A DNA stretch of 5,634 nucleotides from Gammaproteobacteria bacterium (lineage in GTDB: Bacteria > Pseudomonadota > Gammaproteobacteria > Arenicellales > Arenicellaceae). The stretch's first letter is position 1; each line of letters begins with the position of its first letter. Below, piece by piece: positions 1 through 5,456 of the stretch. The notes below the pieces were generated by a model. It was not told the origin of the DNA. It did no database searches and saw only the letters and a program-made list of their open reading frames with translations. Location of the stretch: the NCBI GenBank assembly GCA_003485905.1, contig DNHK01000304.1:1-5634 (forward strand), written 5' to 3'. Both the position numbers and the translations under genes were made by a program.

Positions 1-587
1 TAGTTTCGAAGCGCACCAACGTTTGGGGAGATAGACATATCGTTGTCGTTTAGAATCACCAGCAAGTTCGCATCCATGTCGCCGGCATTATTCAGTGCTT
101 CATATGCCATGCCGGCCGTTAACGCCCCGTCGCCAATAACAGCAACTACATCACGACTTTCCTCTAGATTAGCTGCTGCAACTGCCATACCAAGTGCCGC
201 ACTAATGGACGTGCTTGAATGACCCGCGCCAAACGTATCGTACTCACTTTCTTCTCGCTTTAAAAATGGCGATAAACCGTCTGGTTGTCGAATGGTGTGT
301 AATTGGTCCCGACGGCCAGTTAAGATCTTATGCGGATAAGCTTGGTGGCCAATATCCCAAACGATTCGATCATTTGGTGTGTTGAAAACATAGTGCAGCG
401 CGGTTGTTAATTCCACAGTCCCTAGCCCAGCCGCGAAGTGCCCCCCAACGCGCGCTAGGGTTTCAATTAAAAAGCCACGCAGCTCTGTACATACTTGCTC
501 TAATTTATCCGGTTCCAGCTCTCTTAGATCTGCTGGTGAATCGATTTTTGAGAGAAGTTCGAAAACTGTATTGATGGGCTTATTCAA
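1..587 (-). CDS. dxs: 1-deoxy-D-xylulose-5-phosphate synthase, N-terminal part (cut by window edge)
   Basis: Thiamine-diphosphate enzyme that joins pyruvate and glyceraldehyde 3-phosphate to give DXP, the first step of the cytosolic MEP isoprenoid pathway. My translation gives 195 residues of a protein usually near 620, so only the first third is here and the C-terminal end lies beyond base 1. Family landmarks sit where expected: [14 protein letters not shown] (48-61) with His50, [17 protein letters not shown] (77-93) with His81, [14 protein letters not shown] (120-133), and the ThDP/Mg motif from GDG (152-154) to NDN (180-182). The start must be TTG at 587-585: an in-frame TAA lies three codons upstream, and the first in-frame ATG is at residue 134, deep inside the conserved domain. 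The N-terminus then matches the usual length. No clear Shine-Dalgarno is visible. It lies 47 nt behind ispA and probably shares its transcript. Confidence 0.95.
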   Translation of the reverse strand, partial: MNKPINTVFELLSKIDSPADLRELEPDKLEQVCTELRGFLIETLARVGGHFAAGLGTVELTTALHYVFNTPNDRIVWDIGHQAYPHKILTGRRDQLHTIRQPDGLSPFLKREESEYDTFGAGHSSTSISAALGMAVAAANLEESRDVVAVIGDGALTAGMAYEALNNAGDMDANLLVILNDNDMSISPNVGALRN

Positions 588-634
588 TGTTGCTTAATTG
601 TGTTTTGGCTATAATTGGAGACGGGAAGACTGTG

Positions 635-1585
635 TCAATGAGTGCGTTCGATTACTTTGGTCGCTATTTCAACTAGCAAGCTATTATCGCTGAATGTAGA
701 CAAGCTTTCTATGGCTTCATCATGCAAGTCTTGCGCGTGTTGCTTTGAGGCTTCAACGCCAAGGAGCGCGGGGTAGGTGAGTTTATTGAGGCCTTCATCA
801 GAACCCACCGGTTTTCCAAGCGTTTCGGTGTCGGACTCAATATCCAGAATGTCATCAATCACCTGAAATGCCAGTCCTATCTTCTCGCCGTAAATACCCA
901 GAGCGGCAAGCGCATCGCTATTAACTAATTCTGAGGAACATAGTGCCCCCATTTGCACTGAGGCTTTAATCAGTGCACCGGTTTTAGCCTTGTGTATGCT
1001 CTGTAATTGCAGAAGGCTAGCGGGCTTATCTTCGCCAGTATCATTTTCGGCTTCAAGGTCCAGCATCTGCCCGGCCACCATTCCTTCGTAGCCTGCCGCT
1101 ACGGATAGCGCGCGACCAATCAACAACTGTTGTGTTGGAGTTAACACAGAACTAGCCGATTTCCCGAGAACAGTATTCATCGCCTGCGCTTGTAGTGCAT
1201 CGCCTGCTAGTATTGCCGTTGCTTCGTCAAACTGAATGTGGCAAGTGGGTAATCCGCGACGTAGCTCGTCGTCATCCATTGCAGGGAGGTCATCGTGCAC
1301 CAATGAATAAGCGTGCATCATTTCGATCGCTGCTGCGGGAAAATCAAGAACCTCAAGTTTGGCTCCAGTACATTGTCCACCACCGTATACTAGCTGCGCA
1401 CGGATACGTTTACCGCCGCCTATGCAGGCGTAGCGCATAGCTTTTATTAAAGTCGATGAGATCGGGGCTGTGATCTCGGTTCGGCTAATGGTTTGGTCAT
1501 GTGGGTGTTCACCAGAATTGCTGGCTAGCAACAGGTCTAACTTGCGTTCAACACGTTCACGAAGTGCTGGCAAACTACTCGACAT
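635..1585 (-). CDS. ispA: Farnesyl diphosphate synthase (short-chain trans-prenyltransferase)
   Basis: Condenses isopentenyl diphosphate with dimethylallyl and then geranyl diphosphate to make farnesyl diphosphate, the precursor of quinone tails, undecaprenyl carrier and other isoprenoids; cytosolic. The 316 residues show the full polyprenyl synthase pattern: GGGKRIR (56-62), first aspartate-rich motif DDLPAMDDD (98-106), RRGLPTCH (109-116), KTGALI (201-206), and the second motif in FQVIDDILD (240-248). The two-residue insertion in the first motif and Tyr93 five residues before it are typical of bacterial C15 synthases, so farnesyl diphosphate is the expected product. The N-terminus is about 15 residues longer than E. 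coli IspA, in a poorly conserved segment. The ATG at 1585-1583 lies inside the end of xseB (11-nt overlap), which suggests translational coupling; a GAGGA lies 14 nt upstream, rather far for a normal ribosome site. Confidence 0.96.
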   Translation of the reverse strand: MSSSLPALRERVERKLDLLLASNSGEHPHDQTISRTEITAPISSTLIKAMRYACIGGGKRIRAQLVYGGGQCTGAKLEVLDFPAAAIEMMHAYSLVHDDLPAMDDDELRRGLPTCHIQFDEATAILAGDALQAQAMNTVLGKSASSVLTPTQQLLIGRALSVAAGYEGMVAGQMLDLEAENDTGEDKPASLLQLQSIHKAKTGALIKASVQMGALCSSELVNSDALAALGIYGEKIGLAFQVIDDILDIESDTETLGKPVGSDEGLNKLTYPALLGVEASKQHAQDLHDEAIESLSTFSDNSLLVEIATKVIERTH

Positions 1586-1835
1586 GATCGTCGTCGAAAT
1601 CCTCGGTACTAAATAGTCCCTGATTGTCTTTAATCAGAATTTCTACTTTCTGTTCGACAGCCTGCAGGCTTTTATGGCATTGCTTCATGAGTGCGACACC
1701 CTGTTCAAAATCATCTAACGATTGTTCTAGAGATTGTTCACCACTTTCCATTCGACGTACCAGTTTCTCTAGCTCTTGATATGCCGTTTCAAAGGGTAGT
1801 ACTGTAGATTTTTTGTCGCTGGTGGAGGTGCTCAT
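1575..1835 (-). CDS. xseB: Exodeoxyribonuclease VII small subunit
   Basis: Small subunit of exonuclease VII. Several copies bind the large XseA subunit, and the complex degrades single-stranded DNA from both ends in the cytoplasm during repair. The 86 residues match the family length (about 80) and contain its core: FETAYQELEKLVRRMESGEQ (15-34), then a second helix around SLDDFEQGVALMKQCH and a third around VEQKVEIL, which form the small helical hairpin of XseB. The C-terminus is acidic (DFDDDHVE), as is common. It is the first gene of the xseB-ispA-dxs cluster seen in many Gammaproteobacteria, and its TAG stop lies 11 nt inside ispA. The large-subunit gene xseA is not in this window, as is usual. 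No strong Shine-Dalgarno precedes the ATG at 1835; a candidate promoter lies at 1866-1894. Confidence 0.95.
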   Translation of the reverse strand: MSTSTSDKKSTVLPFETAYQELEKLVRRMESGEQSLEQSLDDFEQGVALMKQCHKSLQAVEQKVEILIKDNQGLFSTEDFDDDHVE

Positions 1836-1865
1836 GATTTTAGCTGCTTGGTCAATTAGCGCGAT

Positions 1866-1894
1866 ATTTTACATGGTTACGTGGTGATTGTCGG
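1866..1894 (-). promoter_or_regulatory. Candidate sigma70 promoter for xseB-ispA-dxs
   Basis: On the minus strand CCGACA (1894-1889, four of six matches to the -35 consensus) is separated by exactly 17 nt from TAAAAT (1871-1866, five of six matches to the -10 consensus). Transcription would begin near 1859, giving a leader of about 25 nt before the xseB ATG. It sits in the only gap between the SDR gene and xseB. This is a match by eye only. Confidence 0.42.
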
Positions 1895-1920
1895 TATTCC
1901 CTGACTACTTTGGAATGCCG
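1892..1920. repeat. Inverted repeat (9-bp arms) between the SDR gene and xseB
   Basis: CGGTATTCC (1892-1900) and GGAATGCCG (1912-1920) pair over nine positions with one G-T wobble, around an 11-nt loop. It begins 16 nt after the SDR stop codon and overlaps the proposed -35 box of xseB by three bases. No T-run follows on either side, so it is not a typical intrinsic terminator. In minus-strand RNA the wobble becomes a C-A mismatch, which weakens the fold. It may be an operator-like palindrome, a 3' end structure or chance. Confidence 0.45.
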
Positions 1921-1936
1921 TTATCAATAAATATGG

Positions 1937-2692
1937 CTATCGCCCACCAGCAAGGTCTATAAATGTACCGCACGTATAACTCGCCTCATCAGATATAAGC
2001 CAGGCAATGGCAGCTGCTACTTCATCAGGCTGGCCACCACGATTTAGAGGTAGGGTGTTCTTCAATCGGTCGACACGCCCTGGTTCTCCAGAGGATGCGT
2101 GCATATTGGTATAAATGAATCCGGGACGAACACAGTTTACACGGATACCTTCGGCAGCAACCTCTGACGCGAGACCTAGAGTCAAACTGTCTATTGCTCC
2201 TTTGGAGGCCGCGTAATCTATGTACTCGCCGGGTGAGCCAATCCTTGCCGCAGCAGAAGAGACATTAACAATTACACCTCCTGCACCACCGTGATCAATG
2301 GACATACGCTTAATCGCTTGTTGGCAACATAGAAAAGAGCCGGTGACATTAGTGCTAAGCACACTGTTAATGCGATCAGCACTCATATCCACAAGTTTCG
2401 ATTGAGGGAAAATGATTCCCGCATTGTTAACCAGCGCGCTGAGAGTGCCTAATTGTGAATCGACCTCTTTGAATAAATACCTGACGTCCTCCTCAGAAGC
2501 TATATCTGCTTTAACTGAGATAGCATTAACGTTGTGTGACCGGGCCTGTTGTACAACGTTATCAGCAGCTACCTTGTTAGATACGTAGTTTACGCAAACA
2601 TCGTATCCGTCTTTAGCAAGTCGAATGGCGGTCGCGGCACCAATACCTCGACCGGCACCCGTGACGACAGCAACTTTGTGGTTTTTATCCAA
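1937..2692 (-). CDS. ygfF: Short-chain dehydrogenase/reductase, YgfF-like
   Basis: Classical SDR oxidoreductase of 251 residues, the normal length; a soluble Rossmann-fold enzyme using NAD(P)(H) on an unknown alcohol or ketone. Visible motifs are the dinucleotide loop TGAGRGIG (11-18), NNAG (89-92), Asn115 in STNV, the catalytic Ser in NVSS (143-146) and YAASK with Tyr160 and Lys164. The stretch SPGEYIDYAASKGAID and the tail FIDLAGGR closely resemble E. coli YgfF from memory, so I place it in that branch; the E. coli protein has no firm physiological role that I can state. No aspartate ends strand beta-2 (NY at 35-36), which hints at NADP(H). The start must be TTG at 2692-2690, because a TGA stop lies directly before it in frame and no ATG or GTG precedes the glycine loop. 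A GGGGA six nt upstream may serve as ribosome site. It overlaps the upstream GNAT gene by 8 nt. Confidence 0.93.
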   Translation of the reverse strand: MDKNHKVAVVTGAGRGIGAATAIRLAKDGYDVCVNYVSNKVAADNVVQQARSHNVNAISVKADIASEEDVRYLFKEVDSQLGTLSALVNNAGIIFPQSKLVDMSADRINSVLSTNVTGSFLCCQQAIKRMSIDHGGAGGVIVNVSSAAARIGSPGEYIDYAASKGAIDSLTLGLASEVAAEGIRVNCVRPGFIYTNMHASSGEPGRVDRLKNTLPLNRGGQPDEVAAAIAWLISDEASYTCGTFIDLAGGR

Positions 2693-3095
2693 TCAATTTC
2701 CCCATGCTTGTTCGATCTTCGGTAGAAAAACCTAATGATTGATAAAATGTGATTAAATCACTATTATCGGCGCGAATTTGCAAGTTTAGTTTAATACATC
2801 CAAGGTCCGTTAAGACGCCCATAGCGCGTTGAACTAAAGCTTTTCCGATGCCTTTATTTCGATGCGGCATCGACACTCCCACAGCATAAAGCCAACCACG
2901 GTGCCCGTCATATCCAGCCATGCAGGCCCCAACAATCTGACCACTATATTCAGCTACAAATATTAGATTATCAACGGCTAGTTTTGCGTCTATTACCGAA
3001 GGTGCCGTGCTATACGGTGGGTTATTAGGAAAAACCGAGTTCCAAAGTTCGGTTAGCGAATTTCGGTCGGACTCGCAATACTTTCGAATATTCAC
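2685..3095 (-). CDS. GNAT family acetyltransferase, YpeA-like
   Basis: Single-domain GNAT protein of 136 residues, expected to move an acetyl group from acetyl-CoA to an amine; substrate unknown. The order of motifs is complete: NIRKYCESD on strand 1 with a following helix to LTELW (14-18), AGYDGHRGWLYAVGV (60-74), acetyl-CoA pyrophosphate loop RNKGIG (79-84), and motif B from NSDLITFYQSLGF (111-123). GYDGHRG and the short length recall E. coli YpeA, so the YpeA branch is likely, but I leave the symbol blank because orthology needs a tree. The start is GTG at 3095-3093: an in-frame TAA lies two codons upstream, and this start gives the usual N-terminus. No clear Shine-Dalgarno is seen. It lies 42 nt behind the phosphate transporter and ends inside the SDR gene, so the two are probably translated in a coupled way. 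Confidence 0.9.
   Translation of the reverse strand: MNIRKYCESDRNSLTELWNSVFPNNPPYSTAPSVIDAKLAVDNLIFVAEYSGQIVGACMAGYDGHRGWLYAVGVSMPHRNKGIGKALVQRAMGVLTDLGCIKLNLQIRADNSDLITFYQSLGFSTEDRTSMGKLIG
2699..2703 (-). promoter_or_regulatory. Possible ribosome binding site deciding the TTG start of the SDR gene
   Basis: The minus strand reads GGGGA six nt before the TTG at 2692, within the last codons of the YpeA-like gene. It supports TTG as the start, although pairing to the 16S tail would rely partly on G-U pairs. Confidence 0.4.
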
Positions 3096-3137
3096 TTTTT
3101 ATACCGAGCTTACTAGTGGGCTGTCTCAAAGTTTGCA

Positions 3138-4268
3138 TTATAGCAGCCAGTAGATAAGCGCACTGAAGGCCATAGCCACAGGGAGAGTGAATAACCACGA
3201 GAGTAGTATGCGTCGTATCACTTTATTATCTCGCTTCCCAGACACGATCCCTATGCCGAAGATTGAACCAACCGAAACATGCGTTGTAGATACAGGCACG
3301 CCAAACTTACTGGCTACGATGACCAAAAAACTGGTTACTAGGTTGGCAGAAAATCCCTGCCCATGATTTATCTCAGTGATTTTATTGCTCATGGTTTCTG
3401 CAACCCGACGGGCATTTAAAAGGCCACCAATTGCCATCCCAAGAGCAATCGCAATCATACCCCACTGTATATTTAGTGCCTGAGTTGTTACCAGTAATCC
3501 GGCTATTTTGGGAGTATCGTTTAATCCGCGAGCAAAAGAGACTGCGGCTGCACTAACAATATGTGCTGCATCTAAGGTTTTCTGTACCGAAATACGCCAT
3601 ATTTTTCCGGTATACAACTCGAAGCACTGGCTGGTATTCCCAATGTGCACCGTTGGGGTGTTTGCGGTTAGCTCACCTGCTTCTAGATTGATTGAGTTGT
3701 TTGCATGGCGGGATAATGTGCCTACCGGAATCAGTTTTCTCTCTTTCCCTACGCATATACAAGCTTCTTTGGATAACTTCAGCGCGAGACGTAGTCTATT
3801 AAAAAAACCGTAAACGATTGCACCGAAAATAAATGCGATAAATGGGCTGGCAATAAGCGGTAGAAAGAATGCATTGCCTAGATTTTGGAAAATGACATTA
3901 AGCCCGACTGACATTAAACCGGCGCCGACCAGGGCGCCAACCAAACTGTGTGTGGTAGAAATTGGAAGACCAATTCGGGTGGCAAGCATTACCGTACAGC
4001 CAGCCCCAAATCCTACAGCCATTAGGAAATGCGCGGTACCAGCAACGTCTTGTGGAACGAGGCCTTTTCCAGAGAAGCTGGCGATTAACCCTTGAGCAAC
4101 GAAAATCGCTGCAATAGAACCTAAGAATGTTGTAATGGTGGCAATTGTTATCGCAGTTTTATAGTCCACAATACCGCTACCATAAAGTGTCGCTACACCT
4201 TTAAAGTTATCGTTGGCACCGTTTGAGTAGGCCAAAAATATTGCAGATATAAAAAGTACTGTGAGCAT
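3138..4268 (-). CDS. Inorganic phosphate transporter, PiT family
   Basis: Inner-membrane permease of the PiT family, which takes up phosphate, often as a metal-phosphate complex, with protons or sodium. The 376 residues hold the inverted duplication of the family: SNGANDNFKG (15-24) with LPISTTHSLVG (101-111) in the first half, and ARGLNDTPKIAG (246-257) with VPVSTTHVSVG (324-334) in the second. Long hydrophobic stretches around 1-15, 40-60, 82-97, 104-125, 133-155, 255-285, 308-322, 331-343 and 353-375 look like membrane helices. A polar loop of about 70 residues (158-230), with the pair Cys170-x-Cys172, divides the halves. It is shorter than E. coli PitA (about 500 residues) and nearer the shorter bacterial permeases, so I do not name it pitA. 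No adjacent DUF47/PhoU-like partner is present, and I see no Pho box. The ATG at 4268 puts the first GAND at the usual distance; its Shine-Dalgarno is weak. Confidence 0.93.
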   Translation of the reverse strand: MLTVLFISAIFLAYSNGANDNFKGVATLYGSGIVDYKTAITIATITTFLGSIAAIFVAQGLIASFSGKGLVPQDVAGTAHFLMAVGFGAGCTVMLATRIGLPISTTHSLVGALVGAGLMSVGLNVIFQNLGNAFFLPLIASPFIAFIFGAIVYGFFNRLRLALKLSKEACICVGKERKLIPVGTLSRHANNSINLEAGELTANTPTVHIGNTSQCFELYTGKIWRISVQKTLDAAHIVSAAAVSFARGLNDTPKIAGLLVTTQALNIQWGMIAIALGMAIGGLLNARRVAETMSNKITEINHGQGFSANLVTSFLVIVASKFGVPVSTTHVSVGSIFGIGIVSGKRDNKVIRRILLSWLFTLPVAMAFSALIYWLL

Positions 4269-4426
4269 TGTTATATGGCTTAAGTTCTACTTATGTTCTA
4301 TATCTATTGACCGGCTCGAGACTGGAAATCAAACTAATTAAAGCGCACTAAATCCAAGTCAATACAGTGCTGAGTGGCTAGCAGCGCCAAGTCTGTATTC
4401 GGTGCTAGCCAGATGGTGAATGTTCT
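4269..4426. other. Gene-free stretch upstream of the phosphate transporter
   Basis: No reading frame that I recognise lies between the broken GNAT gene and the transporter. The part nearest the transporter (4269-4350) is AT-rich and should hold its promoter, but no convincing -35/-10 pair with 16-18 nt spacing was found; TTGACT on the minus strand near 4363-4358 lacks a good -10 partner. The part 4361-4411 holds two interleaved inverted repeats, listed separately. The window has no gene-free gap longer than about 300 nt if the pseudogene is counted. Confidence 0.6.
4361..4411. repeat. Two interleaved inverted repeats (pseudoknot-like order)
   Basis: TGGCTAGCA (4375-4383) and TGCTAGCCA (4403-4411) are perfect 9-bp inverted arms with a 19-nt spacer. 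AATACAG (4361-4367) and CTGTATT (4393-4399) are perfect 7-bp arms. The arms alternate in the order A, B, A', B', so the two stems cannot nest; both together would form an H-type pseudoknot. Read on the minus strand, the connecting segments are 3, 9 and 7 nt. The first arm begins 15 nt after the pseudogene stop. No T-run follows, so a simple intrinsic terminator is not supported. GCTAGC is itself palindromic, which raises the chance of a fortuitous match. Confidence 0.5.
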
Positions 4427-4859
4427 TTACTGGCGGTTTAGCCGTTCACTGAAGTGATAACTGGCGATTTTGAAGCCCTGTTTAAAATAAAACCTATGCG
4501 CTTGGTCTCTGTGAGTGCCGGAATCTAGGTGGAAATAGTTGCAGTCTGGGTTAACGCTTGTTCCCGCAACCATTCAATTAGACGTTCCCCAAAGCCCTTG
4601 GAGCGAGACGCTTGAGCCGTAACCAGATCATCTACGTATAGGTACCCATAAACAAGTTTGTATAAATACGATAGCCAGCTGCTGCGACGACGACAGGTGT
4701 GTCGTCGATGCTATCTTCAATAAATGCAAGTTTATAACCGTCTTGCTCCATGGATCGAACGGTAGCCAGAAAGGTTTCGCGGCTTAGCTCTGTTCGTAAT
4801 TCGTGCAATACATCGTAGCACCGCTCTATATCTGAATCGGTTATCGCTTGTTTTGGCAT
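4427..4859 (-). pseudogene. GNAT acetyltransferase gene broken by two frameshifts
   Basis: Three reading-frame pieces join into one GNAT protein of about 144 residues, a normal size. Piece 1 runs from the ATG at 4859 to FMG (residues 70-72, about 4644), with GYRIYTNLFMG; its own frame stops at 4634-4632. Piece 2 (4644-4556) gives YLYVDDLVTAQASRSKGFGE and then RLIEWLREQ, holding motif A with RSKGFG; this frame stops at 4527-4525. Piece 3 (4555-4427) gives NYFHLDSGTHRDQAHRFYF and FKQGF, motif B and the natural end, stop TAA. Each junction behaves as a net one-base loss (or equivalent modulo three). The LYVDDLVT and HLDSGTHR signatures mark a known GNAT branch of unknown substrate. TAGGAA about 6 nt before the ATG is a good ribosome site, so the 75-residue truncated peptide could still be made, but it lacks the acetyl-CoA loop. 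Two separate lesions argue against a single sequencing error. Confidence 0.88.
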
Positions 4860-4915
4860 TTATATTTCCTACGCTAACGGCAGTTGAACGTTACAGAGAT
4901 CATTTAATTAATAAC

Positions 4916-4944
4916 CTTATAGTCGATTTTAGTTTACCGTCGAA
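4916..4944 (-). promoter_or_regulatory. Weak candidate promoter before the broken GNAT gene
   Basis: On the minus strand TATAAG (4921-4916) matches five of six -10 bases, but the sequence 17 nt upstream, TTCGAC (4944-4939), is a poor -35 box. It lies in the 99-nt AT-rich gap between the two GNAT genes and would give a leader of about 50 nt. The call rests on the -10 box and the position. Confidence 0.25.
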
Positions 4945-4958
4945 TGCCAATTATTAAA

Positions 4959-5441
4959 CTATCTAGTTGATATCTTCTTTTGCATATAAACCCTTGTTTC
5001 ATCTCTATTTGTTTCGGTCCACCCCAGGTATTGATAGAGCGAAACATTCTCATGAAGCAAAACATGAGTGGCTAGATGCAAATCCGTAACCCCATTTTCT
5101 TTGGCCTTTGACTCTGCAAATCGCATAAGTTCGCCACCGATTCCTTGTCCTTGCGCAACAGGACTAACAGCAATATTTGCGATTGAGGCCTGGCCGTTTT
5201 CGAACGACATAGTCAATCCTCCGACAATGTCGTTACCTGACTCTGCAACCCAGGTGGGGTAGTTCTCGATCTCTGACTTGTAATCCAGATCCATAGGTGG
5301 CAGGCGTAGTCCACCCATCCGTTCCTGATAGCCTTTATAGGCGGATTCCATACAGCCCTTTAGACCGATTGAGTCAGCAGGGGTAGCCTTTCTTATATGC
5401 CAATGTTGACTGCCAGTCTTGTGAGTATATTTACTATTCAA
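4959..5441 (-). CDS. GNAT family N-acetyltransferase
   Basis: Single-domain acetyl-CoA dependent N-acetyltransferase of 160 residues, substrate unknown. Strand 1 is WHIRKATPADS (14-24), followed by a helix through ESAYKGYQERMGG. WVAESGNDIVGGLTM (64-78) forms the central strands, IANIAVSPVAQGQGIGGELM (88-107) is motif A with the pyrophosphate loop QGQGIG (97-102), and HENVSLYQYLGW (130-141) is motif B, the usual end of the fold. The start is taken as TTG at 5441-5439: an in-frame TAG lies two codons upstream, and the next ATG (residue 31) would remove strand 1. No Shine-Dalgarno is visible, so the exact start is less sure than the gene. Only 15 nt separate it from the Gfo/Idh/MocA gene, so co-transcription is likely and translation may depend on reinitiation after that stop. 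Confidence 0.9.
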   Translation of the reverse strand: MNSKYTHKTGSQHWHIRKATPADSIGLKGCMESAYKGYQERMGGLRLPPMDLDYKSEIENYPTWVAESGNDIVGGLTMSFENGQASIANIAVSPVAQGQGIGGELMRFAESKAKENGVTDLHLATHVLLHENVSLYQYLGWTETNRDETRVYMQKKISTR

Positions 5442-5456
5442 TATCTATCGAAGCAG

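Noticed and set aside
1..587. dxs as a truncated pseudogene
   Set aside because: The frame is open to the first base of the window and every expected N-terminal motif is intact; the cut is the window edge.
1195..1440. Plus-strand open frame of 81 codons
   Set aside because: It lies wholly inside ispA on the opposite strand, has no recognisable motif, and is a shadow of a well-conserved gene.
3508..4095. Two plus-strand open frames (3508-3813 and 3874-4095)
   Set aside because: Both are antisense to the phosphate transporter, and their composition is that expected from reversed membrane-protein codons.
4269..4360. PhoB box upstream of the phosphate transporter
   Set aside because: No pair of CTGTCAT-like direct repeats with 11-nt phasing is visible.
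4375..4426. Rho-independent terminator after the broken GNAT
   Set aside because: The 9-bp stem is good, but the loop is long and no T-run follows on either strand.
4632..4859. A separate small gene of 75 residues
   Set aside because: Its sequence is the first half of a GNAT, and the missing motifs A and B follow directly in the other two frames, so it is a fragment and not an independent small protein.
4860..4900. Possible integron attC-like site (GCTAAC and GTTACAG near the GNAT genes)
   Set aside because: The core boxes do not fit the GTTRRRY/RYYYAAC pattern, the short 5-bp stem at 4875-4893 is within chance, and no integrase is present.
5068..5262. Plus-strand open frame of 64 codons
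   Set aside because: It is antisense to the core of the intact GNAT gene and shows no domain.
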